Shown: in pieces, positions 33,497-42,166 of the stretch | Layout: the number at the start of each line of letters is the position of its first letter | How positions within the stretch are numbered: position 1 is the stretch's first letter | Assembly: GCF_900230285.1 (NCBI RefSeq) | Contig: NZ_OCNK01000004.1 | Coordinates: forward strand, 62,001 to 126,000 | From: Blastococcus haudaquaticus | GTDB taxonomy: Bacteria; Actinomycetota; Actinomycetes; Mycobacteriales; Geodermatophilaceae | Length of the DNA stretch: 64,000 nt | Direction of reading: 5' to 3' | Position numbers and translations under genes: made by a program | Notes under the pieces: generated by a model | What the model saw: only the letters and a program-made list of their open reading frames with translations | Told to the model about the DNA's origin: nothing | Databases searched by the model: none

Positions 33497-33593
33497 GGGG
33501 TCCTCCTGGTCGGATCTGGTTGGCGGAGCAACCGTGGATCCGAGCCCTTGACGGGAGGCTGCGGCGGGCTTGAGGCCCCCCTTGAGACCGGTC

Positions 33594-34985
33594 TCAGGTC
33601 TGGTCGTGCGCGGCGAGGAAGAGGTCGCCCGGGTCGACCGCATGCCGGATGGCGGAGAGCCGGGCGTGCACGCCGGGCGCGAAGACCTTCCGGGTCTCCG
33701 TGCGGGCGTCCAGCATCGGGAGGTACTGCCGTCCCGTCGCCCAGGGCTCCACCGCCGACAGGAACCGCGCCGCGTCCGCGCGCTGGCGCGCCCACTGGTC
33801 GTCGTCCCCGCCACCGAGGCCGAGACCGAGCGCGAGGAACTGGCCGTCGAGCGCGGCCAGCGCGCCGCCGTCGGGATCCGGGCGGGCCAGCGCCCCGCCG
33901 AGCTGACGGAGCTCGGCCGCGGCCAGCCGGGTGCCCGATCCGGGGCCGACCGCCTCGACGATGCCCGTGATGGCGGCGTCGGGCAGGCCGGACACCAGCG
34001 TGCTGCTCGCGTAGGCCGGCGTCGGCCCCTCCGGGTCGAGGTGCAGCCGGACCAGCGACGCGGCGGGCACGCGGGCGACGGTGTCGAACTCCGGCTCCAG
34101 CGCCCGCAGGGGCGCGAGGACCTCCGCGGCGGAGGCGTCGTCCCCGAGCACCGCGCCGTCGACCATCGCGATGCGCCGGCCCCGCAGCTCGGCGGGGACC
34201 TGCTCGTCGGGCGGGACGTCGAGGAGCCGGAACGCCGTCGTGGCCTCCTCGGGCGCGTCCGCGCACCAGGCCACCCAGGCCGGCAGGACGCGCTCGACCG
34301 CCGTCCAGTCCCAGGAGAGGTGCCCGGCCACGACGGTCTCCAGCGGGAACAGCTCGAACTCCACGGCCGTGACGACGCCCAACGGGGCAGCCCCGCCACG
34401 GAGTGCCCAGAACAGCTCGGCGTCCTGGTCGGCCGTCGCCCGCACCAGCGTGCCGTCGGCGAGCACCAGTTCCACCGCGGTGACCGCGTTGCACTGCAGA
34501 CCCAGTTTCCGCGCGTACCAGCCGATGCCGCCGCCGAGCGTGTAACCGACGACGCCGACGTCGGGCGACGACGGGTGACGGGCGGCCAGTCCCTGCCTGC
34601 CCGCAGCGTCGGCGAGGTCGCCCCAGAGGACGCCGGCGCCGGCGCGGACGCGGCGGCGGTCGGCGTCGATCTCCAGCTCCGTCATCGCCGAGGTGCGCAG
34701 CAGGACGGCCTCCCCCAGCCGGCCCTCGAGCGGAGGAGCGCCGTGGCCGGTGCCCTGCGCGGCGACCTGGAGACCCGCCTCCGCCGCGGCCACCAGCACC
34801 TCGGCCACCTCGTCGGGGAAGGCCGGGTACGCCACCGCCGCCGGGTAGTCGCGCATCTGCAGGTTCCACGGCGAGCGGGCCATGTCGTAGGCCGGGTCGC
34901 CGGGCAGCTGGACCGAGCCCCCGCACAACCCGCGCAGGCCCTCGGCGCGGGCCGGCGGCGCCGTCGAGACCTGCTGCTGCGTCAC
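33594..34985 (-). CDS. FAD-dependent oxidase (BBE-like) B
   Basis: A 463-residue paralogue of oxidase A with the same layout: RSPWNLQMRDYPAAVAYPAF, AQGTGHGAPPLEGRLGEA with the FAD-linking His, AGVLWGDLADAA with Trp in place of the second Cys, and VGVVGYTLGGGIGWYARKLG. GTG 34985 follows GGGAGGATCCC and overlaps the regulator's stop (GTGA). The two oxidase leaders also look alike, consistent with duplication. Confidence 0.86.
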   Translation of the reverse strand: MTQQQVSTAPPARAEGLRGLCGGSVQLPGDPAYDMARSPWNLQMRDYPAAVAYPAFPDEVAEVLVAAAEAGLQVAAQGTGHGAPPLEGRLGEAVLLRTSAMTELEIDADRRRVRAGAGVLWGDLADAAGRQGLAARHPSSPDVGVVGYTLGGGIGWYARKLGLQCNAVTAVELVLADGTLVRATADQDAELFWALRGGAAPLGVVTAVEFELFPLETVVAGHLSWDWTAVERVLPAWVAWCADAPEEATTAFRLLDVPPDEQVPAELRGRRIAMVDGAVLGDDASAAEVLAPLRALEPEFDTVARVPAASLVRLHLDPEGPTPAYASSTLVSGLPDAAITGIVEAVGPGSGTRLAAAELRQLGGALARPDPDGGALAALDGQFLALGLGLGGGDDDQWARQRADAARFLSAVEPWATGRQYLPMLDARTETRKVFAPGVHARLSAIRHAVDPGDLFLAAHDQT

Positions 34986-37900
34986 GGGATCCTCCCGGTT
35001 GCCGGGTACCGAGCATCCGCCGGCCCACTTGAGGGGAACTTGAGGCCGTTCCCGGACACCGACTCCAGCACCGCCTGCACGGTGCCGGGCGTGAGGAACA
35101 GCCGCTGGGCGACGTCCCGGACGCCGTGCCCTGCCGCGGCGAGTTCGACGATGCGGCGCTCGGTCGAGGTGGGGCACCGCTGCGCGTCCCGACCGCTCTC
35201 GTCCGGACGGCCGCGACGGGCCAGGCCGGCACGGGCGCGGCGCTGGATGCCGAGGGCGCCGCGGTCGAGCGCCGTGTCCAGGGCGGCGCGGAGCAGCTCG
35301 ACCGCCTCCTCGTCGGGAACCTGCACGCGGAGACCCAGCATGCAGCGCGCCCGCGCCAGCTCGACCGCGGCGTGGGTCGGCGCCAGCACCGCCACGGCCT
35401 CCCGCACGTCGTCCAGGCCGTCGTCGCCCCGTAGCTCGCCGAGGCGGCACAGCGCCGTCCCGAGGTAGGTGGGCGCGCCCCATCGCCGCAGCCGGTCCAC
35501 CTCCTCCTCCATGAGGGACACCGCCTCCCCCCGGCGGCCGAGCCGGTCGAGGGCGATCGCCGCCGTGGTCAACCACGGGTTCCACACCGGGTTGCGCACC
35601 GGGACGGGCATCGGGATCGCGTCGAGCCGGGCCAGCGCGTCGGCCGGCCGGCCCTCGACGGCGAGCAGGCGCGCCACCGCGTGCTCGAGCAGCCGGCCGC
35701 CATCCCCGGCGGCGGGCCCCTCGACCGCTGCGTCGGCTGCCCGACGGGCGGCTGCGACGTCGCCGCGGTCGAGGTGGCAGCCGATCTGGAAGGAGCGCGT
35801 GTACGGCAGCCCGATGCCGGACCCGCCCCACATCCGGTCCTGGTCCAGTGCCGCGGTGAGGCACGCCAGGGCCTCGTCGAGCTCACCGCGACGCCAGCGC
35901 CAGTAGCCCTCCCAGACGCTGACCGACATGGCCGTGAACAGCGACCCGCGGGCGTGCGCCAGGGCCCGCGCCCGTGTCCAGAAGTCGCCGAGGTCGTCGT
36001 CGGCCAGCATCCGCACGTTGGCCGCGACCACCCAGAGGAGCCCGTCGTCGACTGCCCAGAGACGGTCCCCGTCGAGCGCGGAGCGGGCCAGCCGGACGGC
36101 GCGATCCCGGTCGACGCCGTCCACCGTCGCCTCGAAGGCGAGCGTGGCGGCCAGCATCCGCGCGCCCAGGCCGTCGCCGACGGGCCGTCCGGGATCCGTG
36201 GTCGCCCAGACCTGCGGCTCCAGCCCGTGCATGTAGCCGCCGGTCCGCTCGATCGCCAGGAGCGCCTGCCGGTGGTCGTCGAGGTCCGGCGGCAGGGCAC
36301 GGGCGGCCTCCCGGGCGAAGGCCGTGGCCACCCCGGGAGGGCTGGCGAAGACCTCGGTCCGGGCGATGGCGACGGCGAGCGTGGCGCGCTCCCGCGGGTC
36401 CTCCCCCAGCTGGTATGCCTGGAGCAGGTGCTCGGTGCTGGCGGCGCCGTCGATCCGCGACTCGAGCATGCCCAGCTCGGTCAGGACGTCGCAGCGCAGC
36501 TCCCCCACCGGTAGCTCGGCCAGCGCTCGCCGCAGCAGGGTGACGCCGCTGTCGGAGGCGCCGCGCTCCGCCGCCGTCCGTGCTGCCCGGCGCAGCACCT
36601 CGACGGTGGCCGGGTCACCTCGTGCGGGGGCCAGCAGCAGGTGGGCCGCGACCTGCTCGTCGTTCGCGCCGGCGTCCCGCAGGAGCGCGGCCGCCCGCTC
36701 GTGCCGCAGGGCGCGCTCGGCGGAGGGCAGGTCGCGGTAGACCGCGTCGCGCACGAGCGCGTGCACGAACGCCATGGGTTGCTCGTCCCGGACGATCTCG
36801 CAGCGGGCGAGCGCGGCCAGTCCGGCAGCGGTCTCCGCCTCCGTCAGGCCGGCGAGCGCTGCCACGGCCGGCAGCGATGCGCCGTCCCCGAGCACGGCGG
36901 CCGCCCGCGCCACGTCTGCGGCCGGGCCGGGCAGCCGGCGCAGCCGCATGAGCACCATGCTCGACACCGCCCGCGAACCGACCGCGACGACGACGTCGGC
37001 GTGCGCGGCGTCGGGGCGCACGGCATCGGCCTCGAGCCCGCGCAGCAGCTGCCGCAGCAGCAGCGGATTGCCGGAGGTGGTGCGCGAGCAGGCCAGTGCG
37101 AACAACGGCGAGACCGGCCCGCCGAGCCGGCGCTCCACCAGGTCGGCGATCGCCCCGGGCGAGAGCGGAGCGGGCCGGACCACGACGGCCGCGGGCTCGA
37201 GCGAGAGCTCCGTGAGCAGCTGTTCGTCCGGGTGCTGCTCGCCGGTGCGCACGGTGCCGACGACGAGGACGGGGACGGCATCCAGCCTGCGCACCAGGTA
37301 GGCCAGCCAGCGCAGCGAGGCGCTGTCGCACCACTGCAGGTCGTCGACCGCGAGGACGAGCGGGCCGTCGGCGCTGAGGTTGACCGCCAACCAGTACAGC
37401 CCGTGAAGGACGGCGAACGATCCCTCCGGCGACTCCCCGGGCGCCAGGTCGAAGACGGTCCGGGCACTGGCGGCCGCCCCGGCGAGCAGCGCGTCCCGCC
37501 GCTCGGGTGCGACCAGCTCCGGCTCGAACAGCTGGCGCACGGCGCCGAAGCCGAACGCCTTCTCCAGCTGGCTGCCCCGGGCGGTGAGGACGCGGACCGA
37601 CCGCTGAGCCGCGAGCCGCCGCGCCTCGGTGAGCAGCCGCGTCTTGCCGATGCCGGCCGGCCCTTCGACGAGCAGCAACCGGGGCTCGCCGGCCACCAGG
37701 TCGTCCAGCGCCGCCCGAACCGCAACCAGCTCGCGCTCGCGGTCGAGCAGGTCGTCCGGTGGACCGGCCGCGGGCGGCGGCTCGGGCTCTCCCGACCGCT
37801 GCACGGGGACGGCGAGCGCGGGCGACTGGGCCAGCACCTGCTGCTCCAGCTCCCGCAGGGCCGGCCCCGGGTCGACGCCCAGCTCCTCGGCGAGGGTGGT

Positions 37901-38575
37901 GCGGGCACGGCGGAGGGCGCCGAGGGCATCGGCCTGCCGGCTCGCCCGGTAGAGAGCGAGCGCGAGGAGCCGCCACCGTTCCTCCCGCAGCGGCTCCTCC
38001 GCGGCCATCGACTCCAGGTCGGGGACGAGCAGGGCCGCCTCCCCGAGCGCCAGCCGGGCGGCCATCAGGCGTTCCCGGGCCACCGCCCGCAGTTCGGCCA
38101 GGCGGGCGATCTCCGCCTCGGCCCACGGCTCGTCGGCCCACTCCGCGAGCGGCGGGCCGCGCCAGAGAGCGAGCGCCTCGCCGACGAGCTGTGCGGTTTC
38201 CCTGGCCGACGCCGTCCCTGACCGGTCGAGCAGCCGCTCGAAGCGCCAGACGTCGACGGCGTCCGGCGACAGCCGCGCGGCGTATCCGCGTCCCTCGCTG
38301 ACGATGATCGACGAGCGGGTCCGGGCCGCACTGCCCGGCTGCAGCCGGCGACGGAGGTGGGACACGTAGGCCTGCAGCGCACCGGCGGCGTCGGCCGGCG
38401 GGTGGTCACCCCACACCGCCTCGGTGAGCCGCTCGACGGGCACGACCTCGCCGCGGGCCAGCAGCAGGACGACGAGGACGGCGCGCTGCCGCCGTCCGCC
38501 GAGGTCGAGGGGCGTGTCCCCGGACGAGGCCGTGCAGGCGCCCAGCAGGCTGATCCGCAGCTGTCCGGCGTCCAC
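34982..38575 (-). CDS. Very large AfsR/SARP-type regulator (BTAD, ATPase, helical repeats, degenerate LuxR HTH)
   Basis: A 1197-residue regulator. Residues 1-95 form an OmpR-type winged helix (LRISLLGACTASSG, LTEAVWGDHPPADAAGALQA); 100-245 the BTAD domain (VDVWRFERLLDR, ALGALRRARTTLAEELGVDP). An AAA-type NTPase follows with Walker A VEGPAGIGKTRLL and Walker B LVLAVDDLQW. The long C-terminal half is helical repeats, ending in a LuxR-like HTH (STERRIVELAAAGHGVRDV then TPGTVQAVL) that lacks the usual last helix. Regulators of this type often control specialised metabolism. Its stop overlaps oxidase B's start, so it probably governs the two oxidases. Confidence 0.9.
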   Translation of the reverse strand: MDAGQLRISLLGACTASSGDTPLDLGGRRQRAVLVVLLLARGEVVPVERLTEAVWGDHPPADAAGALQAYVSHLRRRLQPGSAARTRSSIIVSEGRGYAARLSPDAVDVWRFERLLDRSGTASARETAQLVGEALALWRGPPLAEWADEPWAEAEIARLAELRAVARERLMAARLALGEAALLVPDLESMAAEEPLREERWRLLALALYRASRQADALGALRRARTTLAEELGVDPGPALRELEQQVLAQSPALAVPVQRSGEPEPPPAAGPPDDLLDRERELVAVRAALDDLVAGEPRLLLVEGPAGIGKTRLLTEARRLAAQRSVRVLTARGSQLEKAFGFGAVRQLFEPELVAPERRDALLAGAAASARTVFDLAPGESPEGSFAVLHGLYWLAVNLSADGPLVLAVDDLQWCDSASLRWLAYLVRRLDAVPVLVVGTVRTGEQHPDEQLLTELSLEPAAVVVRPAPLSPGAIADLVERRLGGPVSPLFALACSRTTSGNPLLLRQLLRGLEADAVRPDAAHADVVVAVGSRAVSSMVLMRLRRLPGPAADVARAAAVLGDGASLPAVAALAGLTEAETAAGLAALARCEIVRDEQPMAFVHALVRDAVYRDLPSAERALRHERAAALLRDAGANDEQVAAHLLLAPARGDPATVEVLRRAARTAAERGASDSGVTLLRRALAELPVGELRCDVLTELGMLESRIDGAASTEHLLQAYQLGEDPRERATLAVAIARTEVFASPPGVATAFAREAARALPPDLDDHRQALLAIERTGGYMHGLEPQVWATTDPGRPVGDGLGARMLAATLAFEATVDGVDRDRAVRLARSALDGDRLWAVDDGLLWVVAANVRMLADDDLGDFWTRARALAHARGSLFTAMSVSVWEGYWRWRRGELDEALACLTAALDQDRMWGGSGIGLPYTRSFQIGCHLDRGDVAAARRAADAAVEGPAAGDGGRLLEHAVARLLAVEGRPADALARLDAIPMPVPVRNPVWNPWLTTAAIALDRLGRRGEAVSLMEEEVDRLRRWGAPTYLGTALCRLGELRGDDGLDDVREAVAVLAPTHAAVELARARCMLGLRVQVPDEEAVELLRAALDTALDRGALGIQRRARAGLARRGRPDESGRDAQRCPTSTERRIVELAAAGHGVRDVAQRLFLTPGTVQAVLESVSGNGLKFPSSGPADARYPATGRIP

Positions 38576-38627
38576 GCGGCCTCCCCTCGCGGGGACGGTA
38601 GACGAGGAACCGGGCCCCGTGGAGCGG

Positions 38628-38942
38628 TCAGTGCACGAGCTTGAGCCCCACCACGCAGCCGACGATCCCGCCGAGCAGCAGCAGCTTGACGAGGGACGCC
38701 GACTCTGCGCCGGTGATCATCGCGTAGACGACGGTGAGCACCGCACCGATGCCCACCCAGACGGCGTACGACGTGCCCACGGGGAGCTCGCGCATCGCGT
38801 AGGCGAGCCCGGCCATGCTGAGCACGAGGGCACCGCCGAACAGGAGCGAGGGGCCCAGCCGGGTGAACCCCTGGGAGCGGTCGAGGGCCGTGGCCCACAC
38901 CGCCTCGAGGACACCGGACAGGACGAGGACGAGCCAGGACAT
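38628..38942 (-). CDS. sugE: SMR-family guanidinium exporter (Gdx/SugE)
   Basis: A 104-residue protein with four hydrophobic helices: MSWLVLVLSGVLEAVWATAL with the essential membrane Glu, GALVLSMAGLAYAMRELPVG, YAVWVGIGAVLTVVYA and LLLLGGIVGCVVGLKL. The Gdx subtype is suggested by this SugE-like pattern and by the guanidine-III riboswitch directly upstream. It should export guanidinium in exchange for protons, working as a dual-topology dimer. ATG 38942 follows GGAGGTCCGCG, which lies at the 3' edge of the riboswitch. Confidence 0.92.
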   Translation of the reverse strand: MSWLVLVLSGVLEAVWATALDRSQGFTRLGPSLLFGGALVLSMAGLAYAMRELPVGTSYAVWVGIGAVLTVVYAMITGAESASLVKLLLLGGIVGCVVGLKLVH

Positions 38943-38956
38943 CGCGGACCTCCAGC

Positions 38957-38998
38957 GGGCCGTCTTGTCGCAGTCCGGGTACGGCACCCCTCGTCCGG
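38957..38998 (-). promoter_or_regulatory. Guanidine-III riboswitch
   Basis: On the minus strand the 42 bases run CCGGACGAGG, then GCCGTACCCGG, then ACAAGACGGC, the conserved blocks of the guanidine-III (formerly mini-ykkC-related class III) pseudoknot. It ends six bases before the GGAGG site of sugE, so guanidinium binding would unmask translation of the exporter. The match of all three blocks in order and the gene identity make this a strong call. Confidence 0.92.
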
Positions 38999-39019
38999 GA
39001 GCCGGTTCGCGGCTCCTGC

Positions 39020-40768
39020 TCAGGGTCTCACGAGGCGGGACCTGCCCTCCCGCAGCAGGACCAGCGCGGCGACCGCCGCCAGCCCGGCCGCGACGGCCGC
39101 GCCCGCGAAGACGGTGTGCAGCTGGGTGAGGACCGCCGCGTCGGTGGCGGCGTCGTAGACCGCGCAGTCGGCGGGGGTGTCCGGGCAGAGCTCGAACGGT
39201 GTTCCGATCGCGTCGACCTCGGCGGTGAACCGGCGCAGGGCGACGGCGGTCAGCAGCGACAGTCCGGCGAGCATGCCGACGGTCCGGGCGACGACCGCCA
39301 GCGCGCTGGCGCTGCCGTGCACCGCGGCCTCGGTGACGGCGAGCAGCACCGCGTTGACCGGAGCGATCGCCAGCCCGAACCCCAGGCCGGCGGCGGCCAG
39401 CACCACGGTCGACAGGGCGCCGTCCAGCGATCCGGCGTCCCACCGGGTCATCGCGACGAAGGCCACCGCGGTGAGGGCCATGCCGCCCGCGGCGACGAGC
39501 CGGGCCGGCACCGTGCGGCACAGCCAGCCGCCGACGACGGCGCCGACCGGCACGGCGACGAGCAGGCGCAGCAGGACGAGGGCGGCGCCGAGCTGGTCGC
39601 CGGGCGTCGTGGTGTTGCGGGCGAACAGCGGGATGTCGACCAGGGCCGCGACCAGCGCCGCACCGACCAGCAGGTTCACCAGCAGCGCCCCCCAGGCGCC
39701 CACCGGCCGGAGCGCCGACAGGGGCAGCACCGGCTCCGGGGTGCGGCGTTCGTGCAGGACGAAGGCGACGCCGGCCACGACGGCGAGGGGCAGCAGCACC
39801 GCTCCGTGCGCGACGACCTGGGTGGCCGGGTCGGCCGCGGCGAAGGCCCAGACGAGGCTGCCGAGGGCGACCACGGCCAGGGTGGAGCCGACCACGTCGA
39901 CCTCCCCGGCGAGCTGCCGCAGCCCGCGCAGGGGCAGGACCGCGCCGTGGGGGCGGGCGATGCTGCGCCAGACCAGCGCGGCGCCGGCGACCAGAGCGCC
40001 GAGGAGCAGCGGCGTGGTCCACTCCAGGGACTCGACCACCGGGACGTAGGCCAGCCCCAGCGTGACGTCCTCCGCCAGCGCCGCCGGCGAGGCGAGGTGC
40101 AGGCCGACCGCACCTGCGGTCAGCACCGCGAGGACGAGGCCGATCGGATCCGGTCGCCGGACCTGCCCGGCGACGACGGCCCCCACCGCCAGGGCCAGGC
40201 CGAGCAGCAGGTTGAGCCAGAAGATGGCCCGCCAGTCGGCGAACGCCAGGACCGCGGCACCGGCGAGCGGACCGAGCACCGCGCCGGCCTCCTGCACCGC
40301 CCCGACGACGCCGAGGGGCAGGGCCCGCCTCTCGGGCGGCCAGCGGTCGGCGACCAGGGCGAGGGTCGCCGGCACCAGTCCCCCGGCACCGACGCCCTGC
40401 AGCCCCCGGCCGAGGACGGCGGGACCGAGGGTGTCCGCGGTCGCCGTGAGCAGCGAGCCGAGGGCGAACAGCAGCAGGCAGCCCACCAGCACCGGCACCC
40501 GTCCGCGCAGGTCGGCCAGGCGGCCCAGCAGCGGCAGCGTCGCCGTGTACCCGAGCAGGAAGCCACCGACGATGGGCGTGGCCCGCTGCAGCTCGTCGAG
40601 GCCGACGCCGACCCCGGTGAGGATGTCGGGGAGCGCCAGGACGACGACGTAGGTATCGGCCGCCGTGACGAGCACGGCCAGGGTGGCGAGGACGACGAGC
40701 GGCAGCCCGGGCGCCGGCCGCGCGCCCGGCGGGTGCTCAGCCGGTGGCCGGTGCGGTGATCTCGACAT
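39020..40768 (-). CDS. MFS transporter, DHA2/14-TM type (P55-like)
   Basis: A 582-residue polytopic protein with about 14 hydrophobic segments. Motif A-like GRLADLRGRVPVLVGCLLL follows helix 2; RGLQGVGAGGLVPATLALVA and GVVGAVQEAGAVLGPLAGAA are the MFS C-motif region. Its gene overlaps by 32 bases the end of an LppX/LprG-type lipoprotein gene. In mycobacteria the same pair (LprG with Rv1410c/P55) exports triacylglycerides or glycolipids and affects drug tolerance, so a lipid-export role is likely, a drug pump the alternative. Confidence 0.88.
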   Translation of the reverse strand: MSRSPHRPPAEHPPGARPAPGLPLVVLATLAVLVTAADTYVVVLALPDILTGVGVGLDELQRATPIVGGFLLGYTATLPLLGRLADLRGRVPVLVGCLLLFALGSLLTATADTLGPAVLGRGLQGVGAGGLVPATLALVADRWPPERRALPLGVVGAVQEAGAVLGPLAGAAVLAFADWRAIFWLNLLLGLALAVGAVVAGQVRRPDPIGLVLAVLTAGAVGLHLASPAALAEDVTLGLAYVPVVESLEWTTPLLLGALVAGAALVWRSIARPHGAVLPLRGLRQLAGEVDVVGSTLAVVALGSLVWAFAAADPATQVVAHGAVLLPLAVVAGVAFVLHERRTPEPVLPLSALRPVGAWGALLVNLLVGAALVAALVDIPLFARNTTTPGDQLGAALVLLRLLVAVPVGAVVGGWLCRTVPARLVAAGGMALTAVAFVAMTRWDAGSLDGALSTVVLAAAGLGFGLAIAPVNAVLLAVTEAAVHGSASALAVVARTVGMLAGLSLLTAVALRRFTAEVDAIGTPFELCPDTPADCAVYDAATDAAVLTQLHTVFAGAAVAAGLAAVAALVLLREGRSRLVRP

Positions 40769-41441
40769 CGGCCCCGAAGTCGCTCAGCTCGAGGATGTAC
40801 GACGCGTCGTCCGTGGCGGCGAAGAACGGGCCGGTGAGCTCGGCGCGCAGCAGCTCCCCGCTCTCCACGGCGACGGAGAAGCGGGCCTGCACGGCACGGC
40901 TCGGGTCCTCGCTGGTGAGGAGCTGCTCCACCAGCGCGCCCGGCAGCTCGGCGGTCACCTCGCGGACGACTTCGCCGTCGACCCGGCGCTCCTCCCCCAG
41001 CTCGGCGTTCTCGGCCTCGGACAGGAGCTGGGAGATGCCGGTCCCGGGGTCGATCAGTGCGCCCGGATCGCCGAAGCCGAACTGGGCCGGGTCGACGACG
41101 CTGTAGCCGGACGTGAAGGGCAGCTGGGCGTAGACGGTGCCGTCGACCGAGATCACCGCGAGGTCGAGCGTCGACCCCATGGCGAGCACCTGCAGGGTTC
41201 CCTGGAAGGACGCCGGCCGCGCGATGTCACCCTCGCCGCCGACGAGCTCCGACCCGGTCTCCGGGGCGTTCTCGCTGCTGAGGACGAAGTGCAGGCTGTC
41301 GGTCCCGTCGAGGGTGCGCTTGGCGTCCGCGAGCAGCTCGGTCGCCGACTCCCCGTCGCTCCCCCCGTCGCTGGTGCAGGCGGTCAGCGCCGGGACGGCG
41401 AGCAGCGCGAGGGCGAGCACCGGGGCGAGCGTGCGGCGCAT
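40737..41441 (-). CDS. lprG: LppX/LprAFG-family lipoprotein (LprG-like)
   Basis: A 234-residue lipoprotein. The signal MRRTLAPVLALALLAVPALT ends in a lipobox (LTAC), followed by an acidic Ser/Gly linker. The mature part (LLADAKRTLDGTDSLHFVLS, ARPASFQGTLQVLAMGSTLD, VISVDGTVYAQLPFTSGYSVVD) matches the LppX/LprG beta-barrel half that carries acylated lipids. Overlap with the MFS gene supports joint function in lipid transport across the envelope. The assignment as LprG rests on family plus context. Confidence 0.87.
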   Translation of the reverse strand: MRRTLAPVLALALLAVPALTACTSDGGSDGESATELLADAKRTLDGTDSLHFVLSSENAPETGSELVGGEGDIARPASFQGTLQVLAMGSTLDLAVISVDGTVYAQLPFTSGYSVVDPAQFGFGDPGALIDPGTGISQLLSEAENAELGEERRVDGEVVREVTAELPGALVEQLLTSEDPSRAVQARFSVAVESGELLRAELTGPFFAATDDASYILELSDFGADVEITAPATG

Positions 41442-41509
41442 GTGGACCTCCCGTGGGCCGGGGCGGGAGCGACCGGCGTACCGCGGCGGACAGTAGCGCG
41501 CCGCCGTCG

Positions 41510-42166
41510 TCAGGCCGGGGTGCCGGCCCGTTCGGCGACGGCGGCATCGACCTTGGGTCGGTTCCGCAGCGGCAGGGCGGCGCGCGCCGGGGCCAGGTCG
41601 GCCAGCCGGTGCTGCTCGGTCGTGAAGGCGCGGAACGCCATGCCGATCGTCACGTCGTGGTCGGGGCGCTCGACGACCTCGATGACGTCTCCGGCGCCGA
41701 GGTCGCCGGTCTCCAGGACCCGGAGGTAGGCGCCGCTCGCACCGCGCTCGGTGAACCGCTTGATCAGCCGCGGGACGCCCCAGTGGGCCTGGAGCTTCGC
41801 ACAGGGCGTGCGCGGCGCGGTGACCTCGACGAGCACGTCTCCGATGCGCCAGCGCTCACCCAGCACGGCGTGCGTCAGGTCGAGGCCGCTGGTGCGCAGG
41901 TTCTCGCCGAACCGGCCGGCCGGCAGGTCGCGGTCGAGCTCGGCGGCCCACCAGTCGGCGTCCTCCTGCGCATAGGCGTAGACCGCCTGCCCCTCGCCGC
42001 CGTGCCACTTGCGGTTGACCTGCACGTCGCCGTCCAGGCCGAGCGGCTGGACGGCGACCCGGCCGTCGACCGGCCGCTTGTCGATGGCGCTCTGGGTGTC
42101 CCCGGCCCGCGGGAGGCGGATCGGCCGCGGCCCGGAGACGCAGACCGCGTCGATCCGGCCGTTCAC
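41510..42166 (-). CDS. MOSC-domain protein (YiiM-like)
   Basis: A 218-residue MOSC protein. It has [61 protein letters not shown] and [20 protein letters not shown], where the Cys is the conserved one proposed to bind sulfur or molybdenum cofactor. YiiM relatives reduce N-hydroxylated compounds. GTG 42166 overlaps the lepA stop, so it is translated after lepA. Confidence 0.88.
   Translation of the reverse strand: MNGRIDAVCVSGPRPIRLPRAGDTQSAIDKRPVDGRVAVQPLGLDGDVQVNRKWHGGEGQAVYAYAQEDADWWAAELDRDLPAGRFGENLRTSGLDLTHAVLGERWRIGDVLVEVTAPRTPCAKLQAHWGVPRLIKRFTERGASGAYLRVLETGDLGAGDVIEVVERPDHDVTIGMAFRAFTTEQHRLADLAPARAALPLRNRPKVDAAVAERAGTPA

Noticed and set aside
39116-40759. 547-codon plus-strand frame opposite the MFS gene
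   Set aside because: Antisense shadow with a Gln/Arg/Gly/Asp-rich composition; no membrane segments or motifs.
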